From: Limnephilus marmoratus
Taxonomy: Eukaryota; Arthropoda; Insecta; Trichoptera; Limnephilidae
Direction: 5' to 3'
NCBI GenBank assembly: GCA_917880885.1
Contig: OU862918.1
Span: 496,001 to 560,000 of the forward strand
Length of the DNA: 64,000 nucleotides
Shown: positions 1-10,500 of the stretch, piece by piece
Position numbering within the stretch: the first letter of the stretch is position 1
Layout of the letters: each line of letters begins with the position of its first letter
Notes under the pieces: model-generated
Told to the model about the DNA's origin: nothing
The model's input: only the letters and a program-made list of their open reading frames with translations
Database searches by the model: none
Translations under genes and position numbers: made by a program

Positions 1-780
1 TTCCAATGAGAAAGATTAATTATTCTCCGTAAAAGCTTTTTTAAATAATAACCTAATATCGATTTTATTTCAATCAAAATTTGCTTTAATTTATAACTAC
101 ATTCAAAAATGCTGAAAGGCTTGATGATAAAACTATTAAAATTATGCACTTTTGTAATTATTTTTTTAACGTAAGTGTTTATAATTTTTCAATTTGTCTA
201 AGCAAAATAAGAATGTAAAAACACCTTAAATGTGTTAGTTTGTAAGACCGTAAACAAATAGACAAATCGAAGTATTTTCGTCACAAAACACGTGTGCGGA
301 TCTTTTTTTTAAATGATTTTATTTAATATTTTTTAATATAGCTATAACTTTGTGGTTATCCATTATAGAAAAATGAAACAATTCAACTTTGTATAAACCA
401 CTTATATAATGCGTAAATCGATTTTATTTAAACTAAAATTAAAATTCTGAAACTTAGCTTTCGCAGATAATTTATTGATTTATTTTACAGCATGATTGAT
501 TATACGATGTGAAATGTGTGTTGTATAATACAATTTTTTTTTGAAAATTTAACAAATCTGCCAACGACCTGCGGTAAAACCTTTTTGTACTAAAAAGAAA
601 CTCATTTTCTCAAAATTTAAAACATAGCTTTACAAGATAAAAGAATAGTCTTTCGAAATCAATTTATAATTTTTATGGAAAAGAGTCAATACGTCTAAAA
701 TTTGATTTAAAAAATTTTTTAAAAGACATTTTTAGACATTTTTCCGGTTTTGTCTGGTTATTCCCTGTTAATATTTTTTC
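1..780 (+). repeat. AT-rich arm of a dispersed long repeat (RepA), cut by window edge
   Basis: The first ~780 bases match, block by block, the plus strand at 50524-50980 and the reverse complement of 51700-52335. Shared blocks include 'aatgagaaagattaatt', 'gatgataaaactattaaaa' and 'gagtcaatacgtctaaaat'. No coding potential is visible. The family is best preserved at 49905-52410, where two arms face each other, so this is probably one arm of a large foldback or MITE-like element. Class unknown. Confidence 0.75.
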
Positions 781-943
781 AAAAATACATACTTAAATAA
801 ATATTATAAATAATCAAAAAATAATTTTAAAAAGACCGGTTATTAAACTTGTTATCCTTGTAAATTATGCCTTATTATCCCCCCCATTTTCCATTGATAG
901 CTTTTAGTCCGTCCATTGTTTTAATTAGTTACAGACTGAAAGG

Positions 944-1030
944 CTTTCGTAAGAAATGCTTATTACTTCATCAGGATTTCACAAAAACCCTGACGAAATA
1001 AGCATTGCTTACGAAACATGTTGGTTAAAC
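944..1030. other. Pair of hammerhead-like hairpin motifs in inverted orientation
   Basis: On the plus strand CTGACGA starts at 990, followed by a hairpin (ATAAGC/GCTTAC) and GAAACATGTT at 1013. ACATGT is self-complementary. AACC before the core can pair with GGTT after it. On the minus strand a sister copy reads CTGATGA, hairpin, TTACGAAAG (976 down to 944). The arrangement matches the ends of the Penelope-like elements elsewhere in the window. Ribozyme activity is not shown. Confidence 0.45.
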
Positions 1031-1120
1031 ATAATGATCGTAGTTAAAACTAATATCTATTAATGTTGTATTAAAGTGGTGCCACAAAATACGTTTGTTG
1101 CGTTTGAAGAAGAGATTTGT

Positions 1121-1157
1121 AATTGTTGATTTCGTTGGAAGAACGAAATCAACAATT
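1121..1157. repeat. Perfect 16-bp inverted repeat
   Basis: AATTGTTGATTTCGTT (1121-1136) is followed after 5 bases (GGAAG) by its exact reverse complement at 1142-1157. It could be the centre of a small foldback element. No gene is nearby. The surrounding 1030-1510 holds nothing else I recognise. Confidence 0.7.
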
Positions 1158-1512
1158 TAACGGTTTATCGCGTATTGACGTTTATGGCGATTCGTATAGC
1201 GTTTATGGCGTAATCTGGTGACATAACATGTCACAAATCAATTCTTCACTGATAATTTAATATTTGACTGACTTCAAAATTTTGTCAAAATGATAAGAGG
1301 TCGCACCTTATTCTGTTATCTTTAAAGGAAGAATATCGCGAAAGAATTAAACACTGGTTGATACAAATAATGCTATATTAAGTATGTATCCGTAAAAACC
1401 AATGAACACATAATATCAAGAACAGTGATTTATAAATACCGACTTGAAATAAAACTAATGTCATCAATTTCTATAAGACATTTCGAATACTAGGCTCTAG
1501 AAATGCCATTTT

Positions 1513-1800
1513 TACATTAGCTCCACGCAGGAGGCTGTGTCTTATTTGAAGATGCTATGTGGAGGATCTCTTTAGGGAAAGGAAGGAGAGGAAGTTGTGA
1601 GATGGAAAAAGGTACGAGGGGTGGGGAGGAATATGGGGGTCAATGTGTTTAGGAGTGAAGGACGTACGAATCCAACCCTGCCACTGTGGTGTAAGGCGAT
1701 GGGTCGAGTTCTAGGTTAAGTCTCCCTCAATCAGTGTCTCCCGGTCCGACCGCCACGCAGTTGGAGGGCAAACGGATCTGTGGCCAAGACTCACTTCATG
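1513..1800 (-). mobile_element. SINE-like element, family SINE2, partial copy
   Basis: Read on the minus strand, this copy ends in the family tail (CCTCC(T/C)GCGTGGAGCTAATGTA). It carries the CT-rich middle block 'CTTCCTCTCCTTCCTTTCC' and the upstream block around 'ccacgcagttggagggcaa'. The same order of blocks occurs at 12762-13630, 23405-23800, 26208-26612 and 48615-48842. It is non-coding. The copy is diverged. Confidence 0.65.
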
Positions 1801-2250
1801 TACTTCTATTAATTTTTCCTTCAGTGTAGTTGGTAAAACCTTATTTACCCCCCTCCCCCTACACCTGTAGTCACTTATCGTAACAGTAATCGTAAGATAT
1901 TACGTTTCATAATAGCTGATACGATAACATAATAAATTTAGTGTAAATATATTTACGATGTTTATATTGAACTCGAATATAAATTGACCTTCGGTTTCAA
2001 AGCAAATAATATAATGTCAAAAATATTAAAAAGTTCAAAGCTAACTTATATAACTACCATGGTCAGATGGACCTCTATTTTCCAATCTACTATTCGGTCC
2101 ATCTGATAGATTCGGATTGTCAAAAAACGGATTACTATCTTTAGAGCACAGGAGTCAGGTGGAAATAATATTTGAATAATTGAAGAATTTTTATTTAAAT
2201 TGTTTGAAGAAATATTTATTTGAAGAAAGAAATATTTATTTGAAGAATTG
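1801..2250. other. No recognisable feature
   Basis: AT-rich sequence. The only structure noted is a weak inverted repeat near 2065-2112 (gatggacc / ggtccatc). I see no gene. Confidence 0.4.
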
Positions 2251-2254
2251 TTCA

Positions 2255-2452
2255 ATAGAAGATGCTCCAATAAACTAGCATCATTGAACCCTTCGGCAAC
2301 AGTGCGAAATTCGCCAAAATTTTCAAACAGTCTATATTTTCACACGAGAACGAATCACTTCTCCAACTCATTCTTGTGTTCAACAACTCCGCCGATATGC
2401 CAATATTTGACTCCTTTTTATTTCAATGCGGACTTGCGACATCGCTCACCAT
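2255..2452 (+). pseudogene. Non-LTR retrotransposon reverse transcriptase, C-terminal remnant
   Basis: The translation contains 'NRRCSNKLASLNPSA' and 'SFLCSTTP'. This parallels the better preserved fragment at 28905-29346 ('NGRCSEELASLIPSA', 'DSFLCSTTRLWNNLP'). That pattern is the usual C-terminal end of insect LINE reverse transcriptases: FxRxCSxEL...P followed by F...S..LWN.LP. Only this tail survives, with no catalytic domain, so it is a dead 5'-truncated insertion. Confidence 0.55.
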
Positions 2453-2579
2453 AGACGAGAATAGAGGAAACTAAAAAAAAGGCGCAACCAAGAACAATAT
2501 TATTTTCTTTCTTTGCCTCCCAATTCATGAGCCTAAAATATTAGTTTAAAAATAAAATTATTGTAACGAACTAACTAAC

Positions 2580-3354
2580 TAACCATCACGCCGATTGGTA
2601 GGCAGAGAGGATGGACCGCCAAACAACTCAGTCTTGGCACACACTATTTACCTCACTCACATTAATACATCCTCTAATGCATAATCTTCTATTATTCTGA
2701 CTTTTGACGTGGCGCGACTCGAGTATCTGATTCACTTGATTGTGCCATATCTTCCTCGGGCGTCCCTGACTTCTTCTTCCATTAACATATATTCTTCTGA
2801 CACTATTTTCTTCTTTCATTCGCTCTACATGCCCAAAACATCTGAGGGTCCCTTTCTTAATCTTACTCAATGTGCTTACTCATCATTATTTGCGGATATC
2901 CACATTTCTCATACAATCATACACAGTTTTACCACACATCCGCCTCAAGGATCTCATTTCAACAGCATTCAATTTACTTTCATCTTTCCTCTGCCAGTTC
3001 CATGCCTCACTGCCATACATCAGCGACTCCATTGTGGACTGCTAGCTTCGCTTCTTTTGACTGTTTTTTATTAGCGCCAACGGCGTTCAGTCCTCCATTA
3101 ATGGAGTTACCTGCATTTACCCTTCTTTCAATATCTCTTTCAGACTTCCCATCTCTCGTAAACATACTTACCAGATACACAAACTCATCCACCTGCACCA
3201 AGTATTCATCATTCAAAACTATATTGCACACTATTTTCGTACACTCTGTTTCAAACCCCATGACTTTAAACTTACTTACATTCATCATTAACTCATTCTT
3301 AAAAATAACATTATTGTTATGTTGAAACATACCCTCAAGACAACAAAGCTTCAT
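2580..3354 (-). pseudogene. RTE-like non-LTR retrotransposon, reverse transcriptase C-terminal part
   Basis: Two minus-strand frames line up as one decayed LINE. The upstream part (3007-3354) contains 'NVSKFKVMGFET', 'QVDEFVYLVSMFTRDGKSER' and 'DIERRVNAGNSINGGL', the block downstream of the RT catalytic site in RTE-type LINEs. The downstream part (2628-2870) contains 'LRCFGHVERMKEE' and 'RRSQGRPRKIWHNQVNQIL', the usual LRWxGHVxRM...GRPRxxW end. The catalytic domain and endonuclease are missing and the two parts are in different frames, so it is inactive. It ends near GTTAGTTAGTT-like sequence at about 2570. Confidence 0.75.
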
Positions 3355-3432
3355 CTGACAAACTGTCCTGAGAAAATGAGCTTTAAAGTCTTTCTTTACA
3401 GCTCATTTTCTCAGGACGGTGCTTTGTCAGGT
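3355..3432. repeat. Small foldback with TGACAAA ends
   Basis: TCCTGAGAAAATGAGCT and its exact reverse complement are separated by about 16 bases. Outside this stem the arms continue imperfectly to TGACAAA / TTTGTCA. It directly abuts the LINE remnant at 2580-3354. It is probably a tiny MITE. Confidence 0.6.
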
Positions 3433-4114
3433 AGAAACCCGTGGCCCTGCGAACAAACCAACTTTCCTAAAAAAAACTAAAATTAATGGAAATTTAAATC
3501 CCTTCGAACATAAGAAGAATATTTTCAAATATCATTGTGCTTTCCTGCGACAGATCTATTTTTGACATTTCTCTGTTTAAAACAGAAAAATGTAAAGTCT
3601 TAATTACATGTGTAAGTATTTTATTATTGAAATATAAACAAGTAGAAATAGAAAATTCAAGAATGTAAGCACGTAACTCATTAGGAGGTGTACCAAGATA
3701 ATATAATAAAATAGGAACAGGAAATATAAGAACACAAAATTCAGATTCCAATATGATTGCGCCTTCCTACGTCGTAAACGCGAGGAACCTTCTTTTTACC
3801 GTGTGGCAACTGTGAACTGAGACAGCAGCAGGTACACTGCTGGGTGGAAAGATATTACACTCTGAAATAAATATGTATATATCGCATTACCAGCTTCGCT
3901 AGCAAAACCTTGAATATTATTATTTCCTTTCATGAAATATAAAGCAGATGTATACCTCCATAATCTTCTATGACCTTTTTAGCAGCAACAAGCACAGGGA
4001 AGATATCATTATACTCTGAATTAAAATGTTGGTTAAATTATATCGAAGCTGGAAAGAAAAAATTGCTAAAGTGCCGTAAAGCTGTGATACCTCCGAGAAA
4101 TTTTAATAGGTTAA
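3433..4114. other. No gene; weakly repeated AT-rich sequence
   Basis: Nothing recognisable as coding. A short block around 3850 (gaaagatattacactctgaa) recurs diverged at about 3998 (gaagatatcattatactctg), suggesting old repeat debris. Confidence 0.35.
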
Positions 4115-4535
4115 TAGTGATTTTGTTATTTATTTTTAGGGTGTTATGCCGTATTGCGCTACCTCCTCCTTTAACCAACTTTTCGGACAGCATAACAGTC
4201 TCCATCATCAGGGCAGATGTGTAATTGTTAGTGGTGAAATGTGTGTTTAAGTAATTAGAAGCGATACCTTGTTGCCAGCTCCACTCCACTACGAGCCGGT
4301 ATTATAGTATACTTCAAAACGGTTTTCTGCGGTTAGCTTTGGTGTAGCCGTCAATTACTGGATACCAAGAACTATTGCGCATAGCTCCGTCGTCTATATT
4401 ATAATAAAATAATTTTTTATGAATTTCAATTGCCTCTGTAATTAGGCTCTGTAAGTTTTAGGTCTTACCAGGACTTCTGGAACAAATCCAAAGAAATGGT
4501 CGGTTTCAAGTAAATGTTTCAAGTAAATACTGTAA
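4115..4535 (-). pseudogene. Penelope-like element fragment: GIY-YIG C-terminus plus terminal repeat
   Basis: On the minus strand, 4535 down to about 4330 encodes a decayed version of the C-terminal part of the PLE endonuclease. It resembles 55017-55260: the block for 'ELNSSWYPVIDGYTKA' is recognisable at DNA level as gtagccgtcaattactggataccaagaac. It is followed by the PLE end sequence with GCC-CTGATGATGG-hairpin-GAAAAGTTGG (4216 down to 4174) and 'GGCATAACACCC'. It has frameshifts and no RT domain. It is a truncated dead copy of the family at 53985-60940. Confidence 0.7.
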
Positions 4536-4935
4536 TACCAGCTCATAGTGGAATGGAGGTGGCAACACGGTATCGCTTCTAAGTACTTAAGCACACATTT
4601 CACCACTAACAATTATACATCTGCCCTGATGATGGACACAGTAACACTGCCCGAAACGTTGGTTAAAGGAAGAGGCAAAAATAAATAACAATAAATACTT
4701 TTGGTCGTGAAAATATAAAATCATGTCAGGTTTATAGTGATTCATTTTTGAAGTATTGTACCGTGTTGCGCTTCCTCTTTCTTCAGCCAACGTTTCGGAC
4801 TGCGTTACAGCATCTATCATCAGGGCAGATGTGTAAAATTGGCTAGAGAAAGAGGCAGCGCGTCACGGCACAATTACCCAAAAATAAATCAATATAATAC
4901 TTTTGGCCGTGAAAATCTAAAATCATACTCGAAAA
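4536..4935. repeat. Penelope-like terminal repeats, two copies facing each other
   Basis: A plus-strand end copy (4536-4700) carries GCC, CTGATGATGG (from 4626), a hairpin and GAAACGTTGG. A minus-strand end copy (about 4935 down to 4760) has the same core near 4785-4826. Both carry the flanking 'aataaatacttttgg(t/c)cgtgaaaat' block. The inverted arrangement of ends is typical of PLE insertions. No ORF remains. Confidence 0.65.
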
Positions 4936-5480
4936 ATAGATAGTTTATCAAATTGTCGCTGTCGCGATCGCTGTTATCCTGATTTTTTCCAGTCCAACAA
5001 CGCCACCAAGTGGCGCACTTCGAATACCACTTGAGGTAGGTACTAGCACCATTCTAAACATACATTATATGTTATGTTGCATGAAATGTGTTGTTATATA
5101 ATAGGAATTCTAGCTTACTTGTGCGTTCCAGAATCCGCTCTGGGCAGGATTCCCATTAGCGATTTTTTTTACTATAGAGTTGTGATGGGATGTTCATTGG
5201 TACGGGCGGATTTTTTTAATTAGTGGCGCTGCACATCCGCACTATAGAAAAAACCGCCACCGTTACAAATTATAAATAAACCTACTTTGCATCTTTGGAC
5301 AGATTCGTGTATAATTTATTACATAACGTTGCTTGAGAAATGTTCGTGTATTTCACATTATAATTTTGCATTCTTACAATTTTCTGATTATCAGTATGTA
5401 AGTTCGTTTCTTGGTTTAGTTTTTTCGAGGGGGTATCAGAGTGATAATTTGTAAAGTTTTTTTATATCCTTATTGTATTA
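4936..5480. other. No recognisable feature
   Basis: Mixed AT-rich DNA. A short imperfect inverted repeat (tttactatagag / gcactatagaaaa, 5169-5255) is present. No ORF or known repeat recognised. Confidence 0.35.
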
Positions 5481-5483
5481 TTC

Positions 5484-5824
5484 CGTAAATCATTTAATCC
5501 GTCTGCTTGATTAGAAATACATACATCCCAGAACACGTAATAGCGTTATAATTTCATAAGACCAAAACGTCCCGAGTGACCTCACATTTTAAAAGCTATA
5601 TATCTCTCTTCCTCTCATGCAAACATATGTATTTTTCTTTTAACCAAAAAGAGAATGAAATAATGCATCTTATTGTCATTGAAATTTATGAAAGCTATCT
5701 TCCACTGATATTTGACAATCTCGATCCAAAGTTACGGTTTCTCATTTTTCGCGCGAAACTGAGGCTTCCGGATTGTAGGGTGCGAACATATTGAACCAAG
5801 CAGACGGGTTAATCATTTTAAGTA
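5484..5824. mobile_element. Candidate MITE with ~22-bp terminal inverted repeats
   Basis: The left block 'aatcatttaatccgtctgc' and the right block 'gcagacgggttaatcattt' are near reverse complements, about 340 bp apart. The enclosed sequence has no recognisable coding. I could not identify an unambiguous target-site duplication, so the superfamily is open. Confidence 0.45.
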
Positions 5825-6131
5825 TTATTTCGTAAATCGTAATCGTTTTTAACGTGATGTGGGTTTCCTCATGTTTCTATTAGATAACTTCGGTGACACT
5901 GGATTAAAACAAAGCCTTCAATTCCGATATACACCAGAACAAAACACGATCACAAAATCAAATACACTTATCGTTATTTACTCACGCGACTAAATTTGGA
6001 ATCAACTCTTTATAATACGTTGCACATACGCAATACCACGCATTACCTATGGGGCCCTAGTATCCGGCTGGCGGTGGCAAAACGAAAATTTCCAGAGCCG
6101 CTCATTGATCGTTATTTAATTGGTCAAATTG

Positions 6132-6434
6132 GTTTTATGGGGCCAACAGACTTAACTATAAAAGGTCATTTGGCTTGGCCTATTTCAGCACATCGCTCGC
6201 CAAGCATTTCCAATGGCATTCCCAATGGGAAATTTGTTTACATACTTAGCTATAAAAGGTCATTTGGCTTGGCCTATTTCAGCATATCGCGCGCCAAGCA
6301 TTTTCAATGGAATTCCAAATGGGAAATTTGTTTTATGGGGCCAGCATACTCAGCTATAAAAGGTCATTTGGCTTGGCCTATTTCAGCATATCGCTCGCCA
6401 AGCATTTCCAATGGCATTCCCAATGGGAAATTTG
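6132..6434 (+). repeat. Three-copy tandem repeat, unit 94-104 bp
   Basis: The block 'aaaggtcatttggcttggcc' starts at 6161, 6255 and 6359, giving spacings of 94 and 104 bp. Each unit ends in 'caatgggaaatttg' or a near variant. The first and third units share 'ttttatggggcca', most of which the second lacks. A reading frame through it (5996-6604) shifts frame in the middle unit. I therefore treat it as a non-coding minisatellite rather than a repeat protein. Confidence 0.8.
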
Positions 6435-6929
6435 ACCGGTTAAATAACAATAATTTTTATTGTTTTCTCTTTAATAATGAACGGCTCTTGAATTTTTCTT
6501 TTTGTCTCCGCCAGCCGGATATTACTAATGACCTGAAACTTCCAGCATCACAAAAAAAAAACATTTACAAAAGCTCTAAAAGGAAATTTTCTCAGCAGCT
6601 TTAGTAACCAGTGACATATTTAGCAATCTTTCTTTGTAACTCTTATATATCTTTCAAAATGTTTATATGAAATGTTCTTCAACTAACTGTATCAAGTGTG
6701 TACTATATACTGTGTGTAGTACACTTTAAAAGTTATGTACTTTCCATTGAACTCCCCTTTAAATTCGTGTTCTTATGTAAAAATAATTTTCTTTTTATTG
6801 TTTAGTGTTGTCCTTCCCGAAATCAGTTTTATTAAACTCATTGTGAATAATTTATTGTTTTTATATATGCACCAGATTTAAATGTCCGGGTTAAATTTTC
6901 CCCAAAAAAAAAAAAAAAAAAAAAAAAAG
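6435..6929. other. AT-rich spacer ending in a poly(A) run
   Basis: No gene seen. An uninterrupted A run of about 26 lies at 6903-6928. It flanks the LINE at 6930-10468 on its 3' side. Read on the LINE's own strand it is a T run, so it is not an ordinary poly(A) tail of that element. Confidence 0.4.
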
Positions 6930-7102
6930 GAAAAAAAGAAGGAAAAACTAAACCCTTTCACACACTTCCCCAAATGATCATCTAGTCAACCCACGCTATG
7001 CAATTGAACTATATAAGTATTATAAATACAAAACAATACAAGAACAACATGTCAATCTACTAGAGACCAAATGGGAATATAATTCACCGACTCCAGATAT
7101 TT

Positions 7103-8203
7103 TCAAATCAGAGGGTTCGGCTCTGTGGCATTTCTAATTGAACCTATAAATCCTACCGATCCCTCAATATAAATATTTAAAAAATCCTTTGTAATCCTAC
7201 ATGTATTTAAAATGACTGATTTTTGCATTTTTATATACAAATTCTTTGACAAATCTAATATGCTTAAATTTTGAATCAGATTCCTAGGTATTATGCCAGT
7301 GGCCGAAATAACAAATGGCAATATTTTTATAGTCCGAGAATGCCAAATTCTTTTAATCTCATTTCCTAAATCTATGTATTTTCTTATTTTTTCAGAAATA
7401 GTTTTTTGAATATTACAGGAATTTGGAATAGCTACATCAATGATATAAGTTATTTTTTTAATTTTGTCATGTAAAACTATATCAGGTCTATTATGACTAA
7501 TTGTTCTGTCTGTTAGTATAGTTTTATCATAATATATTTTATAAAATTCATTTTCTAAAAATGAATTTGGTTCATATTCATAATATGGTACTATATTACG
7601 GCAGTCAATCAAGTTATGTTTAATTACCAAACTTTGGTGAATTATTTTTAAAACCCGATTGTGCCTAAATGTATACTCGGAAGGCGCTAATATAGAACAT
7701 CCCGATATAATATGTTCTATAGTTTCGGGAAAAGCCAAACATTTTCTACATAAATCATCAATTTGATTTATATCTTTGATTATATGCTTTCTATAATTTT
7801 TAGTATTAATGACTCTATCTTGAATGGCAAGCATAAATCCTTCTATTTCTGCGCTCAACTCTCCAATACTCAACCATTTGTTTGACGAAAGTTTGTCAAC
7901 ATACGTTTGGTTGAGATAATTGAAGTGTTTTGCGTGAATAATTTTATTTGACCAGGAATCTAATAATTCCTGGTTAGTATTTATAAGAATGTTGGCATTC
8001 TCGTCATATAAATTTAAAGGTGTAATATTTCTATCTGCCTTGCAAATTATTTTGTGCATTTCTGAGCTATTAGCTTTCCTATGGAAAAAATTTCTAAGCA
8101 TTTCTACCTGATTGTGTTTCAAAGATGTTATTTTGACTACACCTCTACCTCCTAAATTTCTAGGTAAATTAATTCGTTCTATAGCTGAATTGGATGATGG
8201 CAA
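7103..8203 (-). pseudogene. R4-like LINE, C-terminal segment: CCHC motif and PD-(D/E)XK endonuclease
   Basis: This 366-residue frame begins just after a frameshift (about 8190) with 'NSAIERINLPRNLGGRG', a block near the end of the RT thumb. Around residues 155-172 lies C-X2-C-X8-H-X4-C (CRKCLAFPETIEHIISGC), the nucleic-acid-binding motif that precedes the endonuclease in R2/R4 elements. About 75 residues later comes 'RPDIVLHDK...YIIDVAIP', matching the catalytic PD...D core of the restriction-like endonuclease that nicks the target. No stop interrupts this segment. The natural protein would be continuous with the RT frames upstream at 8179-9612; alone it has no RT. Confidence 0.8.
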
Positions 8204-8469
8204 TTAAATTTTGTTAACGTAGTTCTAATCAATCGTTCTAAACTATCTAAATCTGTATTGGACCATTTAATCATGCCAAATGAGTACGTTAGTAGAGGTA
8301 TTGCCCAAGTATTTATTGCTTTTACTAAATTTTTAGCAGATAGATTGCATTTTAAAATTTTTCTGATCCTAGTTTGAAATTTAATCCTAATATCATTTTT
8401 AATACTGGTGTGCTCTAATCTATTCGATTGCGGGTATCCTAAATATTTATAAACCTCATCCCCTTTCAT
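8179..8469 (-). pseudogene. R4-like LINE, RT thumb segment between two frameshifts
   Basis: This short frame continues the RT directly. It starts at an ATG overlapping the stop of the upstream frame (GTATGA), so a 1-base change breaks the ORF here. It contains 'VYKYLGYPQS', the xYLG motif that follows the palm in RTs, and ends near 'LTKFNCHHP'. The next frame resumes with 'NSAIERINLP', so the second frameshift lies at about 8185-8200. The ATG is an accident of the overlap, not a true start. Confidence 0.75.
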
Positions 8470-9612
8470 ACTTTGAATTTTGAAATTCTAAATATACCCT
8501 CGTCTCCATCTACAATTTTGCCTTTCTCTATATGGATAGTTTTACATTTATCTAAACCAAAAGTCATTTTAATATCATCTGAAAAAATTTTAACTACCTT
8601 AATCATTTTCTCTAAATTTGATTCAGAATTTGAAAATAATTTTATATCATCCATATATAATAGATGTGAAACTATACTACTCTCTCTTGTATTACCCTTA
8701 ATTTTTATTCCAAACTTGCTTTTAATTAACATTTTAGAAAGGGGATTCAATGCTAAGCAAAACCAAAGAGGGCTCAATGAGTCTCCTTGAAAAATCCCTC
8801 TTTTTATTGAAATGCCCGGTACTACTATTTTCTTACCTTTTAAATTAACTAGCAAATCTGTATTCCAAAAGGACATAATATTTTTCAAAAAGCTAATTAT
8901 AATTGGGTTAACTTTATATATTTTTAATATTTTGATTAGCCACGAGTGCGGGACACTATCAAAAGCTTTTTGATAATCTATATAACAAGTATGTAAATTA
9001 CGCTTTTGATTTTGAATTTGTTTTAAAATTACAGAATCAATAACTAACTGTTCTTTACATCCCATATGTTTTCTGCGACAACCTTTTTGTTGTTCAGATA
9101 AAATATTTTTTTCATCCAAATGAGTATATATTAAATCTGTCAAGCAAGAGGTTAAAATTTTGTATATTGTCGGTAGACATGTAATGGGTCTATATTGAGA
9201 GGGATTATTAATATGTTCGCTTTTAGGCAACATATAAGTAATGCCCTTAGTTAGAAAATTAGGAAAATTTTGAGGTTCTCTGACAAGTTTTGAAAGATTT
9301 TTTGCAAAAAGAGGATGTAAAGTAGGTAGACGTTTGTACCAAAAATTATGTATCCAATCGCAACCCGTGGCTTTCCAATTATGAGTATTTTTTATTATTT
9401 TGGCTAACAATTCAACCGATATATCAGAAAAACTCATTTGTTCAATGTCTGAACAATTGAGTTCTTCATTTTCTATCCAGTTACCTGCCTCATTATGTTT
9501 TATATCTTTACTCCAAATGTTTGTCCAAAAATCGCGCATATCTGATTCAGATGGCAACGGAATATTATTATTCGAAATAATATTCTGTTTATCGTCAAGT
9601 TTGGAATAAAAT
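8466..9612 (-). pseudogene. R4-like LINE, reverse transcriptase core
   Basis: RT fingers and palm are intact in this frame: 'YRPITCLPTIYKILT' (motif 1-2 region), 'CYIDYQKAFDSVPHSW' (motif A with catalytic Asp), 'GIFQGDSLSPLWFCLALNPL' (motif B) and 'HLLYMDDIKLFS' (motif C, YMDD with both Asp). Its role would be target-primed reverse transcription of the element RNA. The frame is open upstream to about 9612, where it must be joined by a frameshift to the frame at 9500-10468. It is closed downstream by TGA at 8466. All catalytic residues are visible, so the lesion is in frame continuity rather than in the active site. Confidence 0.85.
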
Positions 9613-10468
9613 ATTTTCCCAATTTCTGAAATAATCTATTATTATTTCTTTTATTATACGTATAATTATATCTTTTTAATCTACTAGCTTTTACACCTAA
9701 TTTTTGTTTTAATAAATCTAATAAATCATTGATTATATTTTCATTATTATTACTACCAATGCTATAACCAAATTTTCTCCCAATTTCATCTACATATCTC
9801 AAAATATTCCTACTTCTATTTCCATTTTTATATTCAATTACTTTAGCTATACTACTTCTTAAAAATACTACATCATTTTCTAATCTAATCTGCCATTCTG
9901 GTTTACTAAAACTATATGATCTATCATCAAAGGACATTAATTTTACTCCTAACTTATTACATATAGTGATAGCACTAGCGTACACTATTGTATGAAGATC
10001 TAAAAAACTAATATCGTCAAATATTATTTTTGGTAAAATTAAATTATTTAATTCAGAAATTAATTTAGATAATTTCTTTGACGTATGCAATTTTGGTAAT
10101 TTTGGTCTAACTGTGGGCTCTATATCTATATTTCTATTTATATTATTTTGAAGCAAGTTAGCTAATTCTATTACATTATCATCTAGTAAGTTTAAATTTG
10201 CAATATTGATTTCCCTAAGATTATGAATAATGTCTAAGTTATTTGAATCTACTCTAATATCATTGGATTCTTCTACTAGAATATTATCTAAACTATCTTC
10301 ATTCAATGCATCTAATATAACATTACTACTCGTATTAATTTGATCTAAATTATTCTCCAATTGCAATCTATCTGCTACTTCTTTTCTTATCTGATTTAAT
10401 GTTACTACAGGAATTAAATTATTTTTGAATATTGCCCTTTTTTGGTCAGCTAATCTTTGTTCGTTTAC
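9600..10468 (-). pseudogene. R4-like LINE, N-terminal region
   Basis: This frame is open from a TAA at about 10468 down to 9500, but homology to the element's protein ends near 9615, where the RT frame takes over. It is Asn/Ile/Leu-rich. No zinc finger or Myb motif is visible, although R2-like elements usually have one, so the true N-terminus may be missing. There is no in-frame ATG near the upstream end. It is assigned to the LINE by position, orientation and continuity ('LFQKLGK' then 'IFYSKLDDKQN'). Confidence 0.6.
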
Positions 10469-10500
10469 TTAGGCTTACTTTACTTTACTTTTTTTTTTTT

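Larger units (their letters stand above)
6930..10470 (-). mobile_element. Non-LTR retrotransposon of R4/Dong/R2 (restriction-like endonuclease) type
   Basis: A single long minus-strand ORF is recognisable, in the order N-terminal region, reverse transcriptase, CCHC motif, restriction-like endonuclease. It is split over four reading frames, so there are three frameshifts. This architecture, with the endonuclease after the RT and no apurinic endonuclease before it, is that of R2/R4/Dong/Rex6-like elements. The RT signature YMDD and the 'FQGDSLSPLWFCLALNPLS' motif point to the R4/Dong side; that assignment is by recollection of the family. The 5' end seems truncated: the frame is closed by a stop at about 10468, next to a (GTAAA)n/poly(T) tract at 10478-10500. 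Confidence 0.8.

Noticed and set aside
2709..3325. Plus-strand ORFs of 121 and 151 codons
   Set aside because: They are antisense to the RTE-like LINE remnant, whose motifs are on the minus strand.
5996..6604. 202-residue repeat protein
   Set aside because: The ORF runs through a minisatellite and changes frame relative to the repeat in the middle unit.
6903..6928. Poly(A) tail of the R4-like LINE
   Set aside because: The run is A on the plus strand whereas the LINE is on the minus strand, so the orientation is wrong.
8466..8469. ATGA stop-start overlap as translational coupling or programmed reinitiation
   Set aside because: The downstream frame starts in the middle of the RT thumb, and two other frame breaks in the same element argue for mutation.
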